Assembly (NCBI GenBank): GCA_900768695.1
Contig: CAAGDY010000410.1
Location: 1 to 10,972, forward strand
Origin: an uncultured Anaerovibrio sp.
Lineage (GTDB): Bacteria > Bacillota > Negativicutes > Selenomonadales > Selenomonadaceae
DNA: 10,972 bases
Reading direction: 5' to 3'
The position numbers and the translations under genes were made by a program. Under the pieces are notes generated by a model. The model worked only from the letters and a program-made list of their open reading frames with translations, had not been told where the DNA came from and did not search any database. Positions 6,951-10,972 of this stretch are shown in pieces (the first letter of the stretch is position 1; the number at the start of each line of letters is the position of its first letter).

Positions 6951-6972
6951 TGCGTATAAATATATATACGCA
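6951..6972. promoter_or_regulatory. 22-base palindrome, probable operator before the anion transporter
   Basis: TGCGTATA (6951-6958) and TATACGCA (6965-6972) are perfect 8-base inverted repeats around AATATA. A TTGATG (6934-6939) lies upstream at a distance that would put a -10 element inside the palindrome (TAAATA 6957-6962 at 17 bases, or TATAAA 6955-6960 at 15 bases). This is the layout of a repressor site covering a promoter. It has no T-tract, so it is unlikely to be a terminator. The symmetry is seen directly; the regulatory role is inferred. Confidence 0.5.
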
Positions 6973-7050
6973 TAAAGAGGTATAAAGAATAGCGTATGAG
7001 CGGGGGGAGGTATCCCCTGTGGAATGTGTGAGAGTGAGGAGGTGGTTCCC

Positions 7051-8595
7051 ATGCGCAAGCTGGGACAGGACGCTATCGCCATCAAGAGGGCGGAGCAGTC
7101 TTTTGACAGAAAGAGGAGAACAGTGGGACTTTTTGGTGCGCCTATTCTGGCGTTGCTGGTTTTTATGACACCCATTGATGCGCTGACCTTGGAGGCGCAC
7201 AAGCTGTTATCTATTATGGTGCTGGTGGCTCTGTGGTGGATTACGGAGCCGGTGCCTATTCCTGTCACATCGCTTTTGGGGCCGACCTTGGCGGTCATGA
7301 CCGGCGTGGTTAAGGCGGATGCCGCCTTTGCCGCTTTTGCCAACCCGATGATTTTTCTGTTCATGGGCGGCTTTATTCTGGCGAAGGCCATGATGCTGCA
7401 TGGATTGGACAAGCGGTTTTCTTACTGGATTTTGTCAAGAAAATGGGTTGGCTCCAATCCGCGTAGGATTTTTCTGGCTATCGGCATGGCGGCGGCACTT
7501 TGCTCCGGCTGGGTGAGCAATACGGCAACGGCGGCCATGATGCTGCCTATCTGCCTGGGCTTGCTGTCTGCCATCAAGGAAATGCTGGCGGCCAATGGCA
7601 AGGAGATTGACCTGTCTGAGTACAAATACGCCACGGGTCTGATGCTGATGACGGCCTACAGCGCCTCTATTGGCGGCGTGCTGACGCCTATCGGCACACC
7701 GCCCAACCTGATTATGCTGGGTTTTCTGGACCAGATGGCGGATGTCCATATTTCCTTCTTTCAGTGGATGGAATGGGGCTTTATAGCTATGGTGGTGTAC
7801 TTCCTTATTGCTTATATGGTTCTGACAAAGCTGTTTCCGGCTGATGTGGAACGGATTGACGGGGCGGAAGAGTTTATTGCCAGCAGGATTGCAGAGCTGG
7901 GCAGCTGGACAAGGGCGCAGAAGAACACCCTGATTTGCTTTGCTGTGGCTGTTGTTCTCTGGGTTACGCCGGGCTTTTTGAGCATGGCACTGCCACCTGG
8001 TGACGCGGTGCTGAAAATGTACAACCGTCTGTTTCCGGAGGCTATCGCCGCCATGGGCGGTGCCTTGCTGCTGTTTTTGCTGCCGATTAACTTTGCTGAG
8101 CGGCGTTTTACCATCAGGTGGGAGGAAGCCAAGGAAGGCATTGAGTGGGGCACCCTGATTTTGTTCGGTGGCGGCCTTGCCATGGGCTCCATGATGTACA
8201 AGACTGGCCTGTCCTCCTGGATTGGCGATTTGATTGTGGGCAGCATGGGCGGCAGTGTGTCCCAGGTGACTGTTGTGGCTGTATTCTCCGTTATGGCCTT
8301 GTTGCTTTCCGAGCTGACTTCCCATACAGCGGCAACCAATATGATTGGGCCGCTTGCCATTACGGTGGCTGTGTCGGCAGGGCTCAGCCCTATTCCTGTG
8401 GCAGTGGGCATAGCATTGTCTGCTTCCCTGGGCTTTATGCTGCCGGTATCTACACCGCCGAATGCCATTGTGTATGCTACAGGCTATATTCCGATTACCA
8501 AGATGCTGAGTACCGGCGTATATATTGACATTATTGGCATTGGCTGTGTTACTATCCCCCTGTCCATCTATTTTGTAACCTGGGTGTTGGGATAG
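7051..8595 (+). CDS. SLC13/DASS family anion:Na+ symporter
   Basis: A 514-residue inner-membrane transporter of the divalent anion:sodium symporter family, which imports dicarboxylates such as succinate or malate, or citrate or sulfate, with sodium. Many hydrophobic segments cover the length after a charged N-terminus (1-24). The inverted-repeat signatures are both visible: SNTATAAMMLP (156-166) with GTPPN (215-219) in the first half, and SHTAATN (424-430) with STPPN (467-471) in the second. These form the sodium and substrate sites in known structures. The second motif reads SHT where SNT or a variant is often found. Substrate cannot be read from the sequence. I chose ATG 7051 over the in-frame ATG 7024, because GAGGAGG (7036-7042) lies 8 bases before 7051. 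The gene appears to have its own promoter region and is followed closely by the exported-protein gene. Confidence 0.9.
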   Translation: MRKLGQDAIAIKRAEQSFDRKRRTVGLFGAPILALLVFMTPIDALTLEAHKLLSIMVLVALWWITEPVPIPVTSLLGPTLAVMTGVVKADAAFAAFANPMIFLFMGGFILAKAMMLHGLDKRFSYWILSRKWVGSNPRRIFLAIGMAAALCSGWVSNTATAAMMLPICLGLLSAIKEMLAANGKEIDLSEYKYATGLMLMTAYSASIGGVLTPIGTPPNLIMLGFLDQMADVHISFFQWMEWGFIAMVVYFLIAYMVLTKLFPADVERIDGAEEFIASRIAELGSWTRAQKNTLICFAVAVVLWVTPGFLSMALPPGDAVLKMYNRLFPEAIAAMGGALLLFLLPINFAERRFTIRWEEAKEGIEWGTLILFGGGLAMGSMMYKTGLSSWIGDLIVGSMGGSVSQVTVVAVFSVMALLLSELTSHTAATNMIGPLAITVAVSAGLSPIPVAVGIALSASLGFMLPVSTPPNAIVYATGYIPITKMLSTGVYIDIIGIGCVTIPLSIYFVTWVLG

Positions 8596-8654
8596 GGTAC
8601 GGACTGATGGCGTAGTGATATGATGATTTTTCCTTTGGAAAGGGGTGGAGAAGA

Positions 8655-9404
8655 ATGAAGCGTTTTTTGCTGTTGGCTCTGGTGCTGGCCGGACTGCTTG
8701 CCCGTCCTGCTTTTGCAGGGTATTCGGGTGATGAGCAGGTCAGGGAATTTGTTCCCTGCATCGCAGGTATCTGGGTAGATGAGGCCGGGCACCGCCAGAT
8801 GCATATTTTTGGTGGGCAGGATGGCATCAATACATTCCGGATTACCAGTATTCGCGATTGGCAGGGAAACAGCCAGGCCGGCTCTGCGGTGATTACGGTG
8901 ATGGAAAAGCGCGGCTCCCGTGAGATGTCCGTGGAATACCACAGGGATGGCGCTGACAGCTGGCTGTTGCTGGATGGCAGGCTGAAGGTTGTGCCGGAAC
9001 AGCAGGAAAAAGTTCATGTGGAATCGGTAGGCGGCGTGATGCTGGATATGCCGCTGATGCAGCTTTTGCGGCTTTATGGCCCGCCGACAGACTATCTGGA
9101 GGAGGATGCTACGCAGGCTATCTGCGGTATCAGCAGCTATGCCTGGTACTACAGGAATGAAGGCTGGCTGGTGACCTTTGACCAAAGCTCCGGCACGGTG
9201 GACAGGATTTTTCTGTTCCCCGGCAGCAGCAAATTTTTCGACAGGGCTGTGCTGAACTGTGATTCGCCATTGGAGCGTTTTGCCGGGCTGTACGGCTTTC
9301 ACAAGACACCTGCGGCCGGTGATATCTTTCATCTAGGCCAGCAGGAGTACCTCAGCTTTGCCGGATATCCCGGCTATATCTGCCTGAGCATTTACGACAA
9401 ATAA
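8655..9404 (+). CDS. Exported protein of unknown function
   Basis: A 249-residue protein that I do not recognise. Residues 1-21 are a signal peptide (hydrophobic LLLALVLAGLLA, cleavage after AFA), so it should be secreted or periplasmic. There is no lipobox and no later membrane segment. The mature part looks beta-rich with repeated short strands. GVMLDMPLMQLLRLYGPP (about 126-143) resembles the 'G-x-L-G-M...LG-P' helix-strand pattern of small periplasmic domains of BamE/SmpA type, but this is only a resemblance. It has three cysteines in the mature part (in FVPCIAG, AICGIS and LNCDSP) and a fourth near the end (YICLS). It begins 59 bases after the transporter, with no terminator between, so the two may share a transcript. 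AGGGGTGGAG (8641-8650) precedes the ATG. A terminator follows. Confidence 0.75.
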   Translation: MKRFLLLALVLAGLLARPAFAGYSGDEQVREFVPCIAGIWVDEAGHRQMHIFGGQDGINTFRITSIRDWQGNSQAGSAVITVMEKRGSREMSVEYHRDGADSWLLLDGRLKVVPEQQEKVHVESVGGVMLDMPLMQLLRLYGPPTDYLEEDATQAICGISSYAWYYRNEGWLVTFDQSSGTVDRIFLFPGSSKFFDRAVLNCDSPLERFAGLYGFHKTPAAGDIFHLGQQEYLSFAGYPGYICLSIYDK

Positions 9405-9432
9405 CATAGGTGTGCCAGTTGCACGCAACAGG

Positions 9433-9490
9433 GACAAAGTGATATGCCTTCATTCTGCCGGAATGTATATGACATATCACTTTGTCTTTT
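9433..9490 (+). terminator. Branched intrinsic terminator after the exported-protein gene
   Basis: A perfect 14-base-pair stem pairs 9433-9446 with 9473-9486 and is followed by TTTT (9487-9490) and further T-rich sequence. The 26-base interior holds a second small hairpin (CATTC 9451-9455 with GAATG 9461-9465). It most likely ends the transcript that includes 8655-9404. The stem is AT-rich and unusually long with a branched loop, so a dual role is possible. Confidence 0.75.
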
Positions 9491-9516
9491 ACTTTTATGC
9501 CTGTTTATGATATACT
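9488..9516 (+). promoter_or_regulatory. Promoter for uppP
   Basis: TTTACT (9488-9493) and TATACT (9511-9516) are spaced by 17 bases, with TGA immediately before the -10 giving an extended -10. Transcription would begin near 9523, about 36 bases before the uppP start. The -35 element lies in the T-tract of the preceding terminator. Confidence 0.7.
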
Positions 9517-9558
9517 ATCCCTGCTTTTTGTTTAGTGAGATTTTGAGGAGGCAGAAAA

Positions 9559-10404
9559 GTGGATCTTAGTATAGTTGAGCTGTTGAAAACCGTGATTCTG
9601 GGCGTGGTGGAGGGCCTGACGGAATGGCTTCCCATCAGCAGTACCGGACACATGATTCTGGTGGATGAGTTTATAAAGCTGAATGTATCCAAGGCGTTTA
9701 TGGACATGTTCCTGGTGGTAATCCAGCTGGGGGCAATCCTGGCCGTGGTTGTGCTGAATTTTGAGAAGCTGAATCCTTTTTCCAGCTGGAAAACCCGCCA
9801 GGAAAGGAAGGATACCTTCCAGCTCTGGTACAAGGTTATTCTGGCCTGTGTGCCGGCGGCAGTTATCGGCCTGGCCTTCAATGACTACATGGAGGAACAT
9901 TTTATGACGGCTCCGGTGGTGGCGGCTACCCTGATTTTTTATGGTGTAATGTTTATTCTGGTAGAAAATTACAACAGGAACCGTCGGCCGAGCGTCAGCG
10001 ATTTGAGCAAGCTAAGCTACAGGACTGCATTTATTATCGGATTGTTTCAGGTGCTGTCACTGGTGCCGGGCACATCACGCTCCGGCTCCACCATCCTGGG
10101 CGGCATCCTCTTTGGTACATCCCGCTATGTGGCGGCAGAATTTACCTTCTTTTTGGCAATTCCGGTCATGTTTGGCGCCAGCCTTTTGAAGCTGGTGAAG
10201 TTCGGCTTCCACTACACAGGGGCAGAGATTTTTATTCTGGTGGTAGGCATGGCTACTGCCTTCGTGGTTTCCATCCTGTCCATCAAGTTCCTGCTGCAGT
10301 ACATCAAGAACAATGACTTCAAGGCCTTTGGCTACTACCGCATCGTACTGGGACTGATTGTGATTGCCTATCTGTTTTTGGTAGGGGACCCGACCCTGCA
10401 GTAA
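9559..10404 (+). CDS. uppP: Undecaprenyl-diphosphate phosphatase
   Basis: A 281-residue integral membrane enzyme (UppP/BacA family) that removes a phosphate from undecaprenyl diphosphate on the outer face of the membrane. This recycles the lipid carrier for peptidoglycan and other wall polymers; high dosage is known to give bacitracin resistance. Both family signatures are intact: EGLTEWLPISSTGH (18-31) and LVPGTSRSGST (168-178), containing the active-site glutamates, serines and arginine. About eight membrane segments are visible, and length is normal. The start is GTG 9559, with AGGAGG (9546-9551) 7 bases upstream. It has its own promoter and is bounded by terminators, so it appears to be a single-gene unit. 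Confidence 0.97.
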   Translation: MDLSIVELLKTVILGVVEGLTEWLPISSTGHMILVDEFIKLNVSKAFMDMFLVVIQLGAILAVVVLNFEKLNPFSSWKTRQERKDTFQLWYKVILACVPAAVIGLAFNDYMEEHFMTAPVVAATLIFYGVMFILVENYNRNRRPSVSDLSKLSYRTAFIIGLFQVLSLVPGTSRSGSTILGGILFGTSRYVAAEFTFFLAIPVMFGASLLKLVKFGFHYTGAEIFILVVGMATAFVVSILSIKFLLQYIKNNDFKAFGYYRIVLGLIVIAYLFLVGDPTLQ

Positions 10405-10456
10405 GCAGGCAGGCGGCAGGCTGTTAGCTTTTGCCGGCTCCTGCCCGGGCTTTTTT
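10405..10456 (+). terminator. Terminator after uppP
   Basis: A GC-rich stretch directly after the uppP stop ends in T6 (10451-10456). Two folds are possible. GCC-GG (10433-10437) can pair with CC-GGC (10445-10450) with one bulged G, next to the T-run. Alternatively GGCAGG (10415-10420) can pair with CCTGCC (10440-10445). The first fits a terminator better. The exact fold is uncertain. Confidence 0.6.
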
Positions 10457-10503
10457 GCCCTGATTATATTTTTGTGATTTTTGTGAATTTGTGTGAGCGT
10501 TTG

Positions 10504-10564
10504 GCACCTGTTTGGGCAAATGGCCGGTATGAGTAAGCCATTATGCCTGAACAGGTGCTTTTTT
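10504..10564 (+). terminator. Second, long hairpin with T-tract downstream of uppP
   Basis: GCACCTGTT (10504-10512) pairs perfectly with AACAGGTGC (10550-10558), followed by T6 (10559-10564). Inside, GGCAAATGGC (10515-10524) pairs with GCCATTATGCC (10537-10547) with one bulged base. The whole is a nearly continuous hairpin of about 19 pairs around a 12-base loop. It acts most likely as a back-up terminator isolating the next gene. The alternative is the 3' end of a small RNA, but I see no clear promoter between the two terminators. Confidence 0.8.
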
Positions 10565-10577
10565 CTGCCGTAATTTG

Positions 10578-10586
10578 TGGTATAAT
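10578..10586 (+). promoter_or_regulatory. Extended -10 promoter for the L,D-transpeptidase gene
   Basis: TGG followed by a perfect TATAAT (10581-10586) forms an extended -10 element. There is no good -35; the expected position falls in the T6 tract of the terminator. Transcription would start near 10593, about 30 bases before ATG 10623. Confidence 0.7.
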
Positions 10587-10622
10587 AATAGCATATTGTT
10601 TTTTTGAATGGAGGAAATGTGT

Positions 10623-10972
10623 ATGGGACGGTTTTTGGGTGTAGTGCGGTTCTGGCTGATGGCAGTCATTGCCTGCTGTCTGCTGGCTGGCGGTGCAGGT
10701 GCGGCGTGGACAGCGGAGGCAGTAGAAAATAAGGCTGAGGCAAATGGGGCGCCTGCAGATGCGGTGCCGGTTTATAAGATATATGTACACAAGGCTTCTC
10801 ACACTTTGGAGCTTTACCGGAATGGCAAGGCCTATAAAAGCTACGGCTGTGCCACCGGCTCCAATACGGGGGACAAGCAGCGTCCCGGCGACCACAGGAC
10901 GCCTATAAGCTGGGGATATATCATGGCTTCCATTCCGGGGGCAGAGCCGTGGACGCCCAGCGAGTATGTGCC
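10623..10972 (+). CDS. L,D-transpeptidase (YkuD domain), N-terminal part
   Basis: An open frame runs from ATG 10623 off the right edge (116 full codons). Residues 1-27 are a signal peptide (hydrophobic 10-24, probable cleavage near AGA). After an Ala/Glu/Asn-rich linker, VYKIYVHKASHTLELYRNGK (about 50-69) and YGCATGSNTGDKQRPGDHRTPIS (about 74-96) match the first strands and turn of the YkuD fold: I-x-V followed by L-x-LY-x-NGK, then G-x-x-x-RPGD-x-RTP. YkuD enzymes form 3-3 cross-links in peptidoglycan or attach proteins to it using a cysteine. That motif (S-x-G-C-x-R) would lie beyond the window, so activity cannot be judged. GGAGGA (10610-10615) lies 7 bases before ATG 10623; the in-frame ATG 10617 is too close to it. 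Confidence 0.85.
   Translation, partial: MGRFLGVVRFWLMAVIACCLLAGGAGAAWTAEAVENKAEANGAPADAVPVYKIYVHKASHTLELYRNGKAYKSYGCATGSNTGDKQRPGDHRTPISWGYIMASIPGAEPWTPSEYV

Noticed and set aside
7004..7017. Small hairpin GGGGA/TCCCC before the transporter ribosome site
   Set aside because: Five pairs with a 4-base loop and no T-tract or conserved feature; too weak to call a regulatory element or riboswitch.
10464..10895. Minus-strand open frame (143 codons) across the terminator region
   Set aside because: It runs through a clear terminator, promoter and the start of the L,D-transpeptidase on the plus strand and has no protein-like features.

Overview
The window is ordinary chromosomal DNA of a moderately GC-rich anaerobic Firmicute. 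A Negativicutes member, Selenomonas-like, is the best guess. This rests on the style of the genes (an AMIN-type amidase followed by a GerMN lipoprotein, a YdjI/YdjG/YdjH-like set, strong G/C bias at third codon positions) and not on any marker gene. All supported genes lie on the + strand. I see no mobile element, phage gene, CRISPR array, tRNA or rRNA.

Layout. (1) 1-114: tail of a membrane protein. (2) 189-1378: a surface lipoprotein carrying a ComEC-type metallo-beta-lactamase domain, followed 17 bases later by a small DUF3006-like protein. (3) 1453-3157: a secreted N-acetylmuramoyl-L-alanine amidase and a GerMN-domain lipoprotein, closed by a clear intrinsic terminator. (4) 3402-6882: three genes that match in type the Bacillus subtilis ydjI, ydjG and ydjH genes: an SPFH protein with C-terminal zinc ribbons, a double zinc-ribbon membrane protein and a TPM-domain membrane protein. 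In B. subtilis these act with PspA in envelope stress, but no pspA is present here. (5) 7051-8595: a SLC13/DASS anion transporter behind a palindromic operator-like site. (6) 8655-9404: an exported protein I do not recognise. (7) 9559-10404: undecaprenyl-diphosphate phosphatase (uppP). (8) 10623 to the right edge: the first part of a secreted YkuD-type L,D-transpeptidase.

How the genes fit together. Most of the window concerns the cell envelope: a peptidoglycan hydrolase, a lipid-carrier phosphatase, a peptidoglycan cross-linking enzyme, several lipoproteins or secreted proteins, and a probable membrane-stress module. They appear to be separate transcription units and not one operon. Terminators follow 3157, 9404 and 10404, and good promoter candidates precede 9559 and 10623, each placed directly against the terminator of the unit before it.

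I found no clearly new system. The items most worth a second look are the SPFH/zinc-ribbon/TPM module without PspA, the 22-base palindrome before the transporter, the terminator-promoter junctions, and the unrecognised exported protein.
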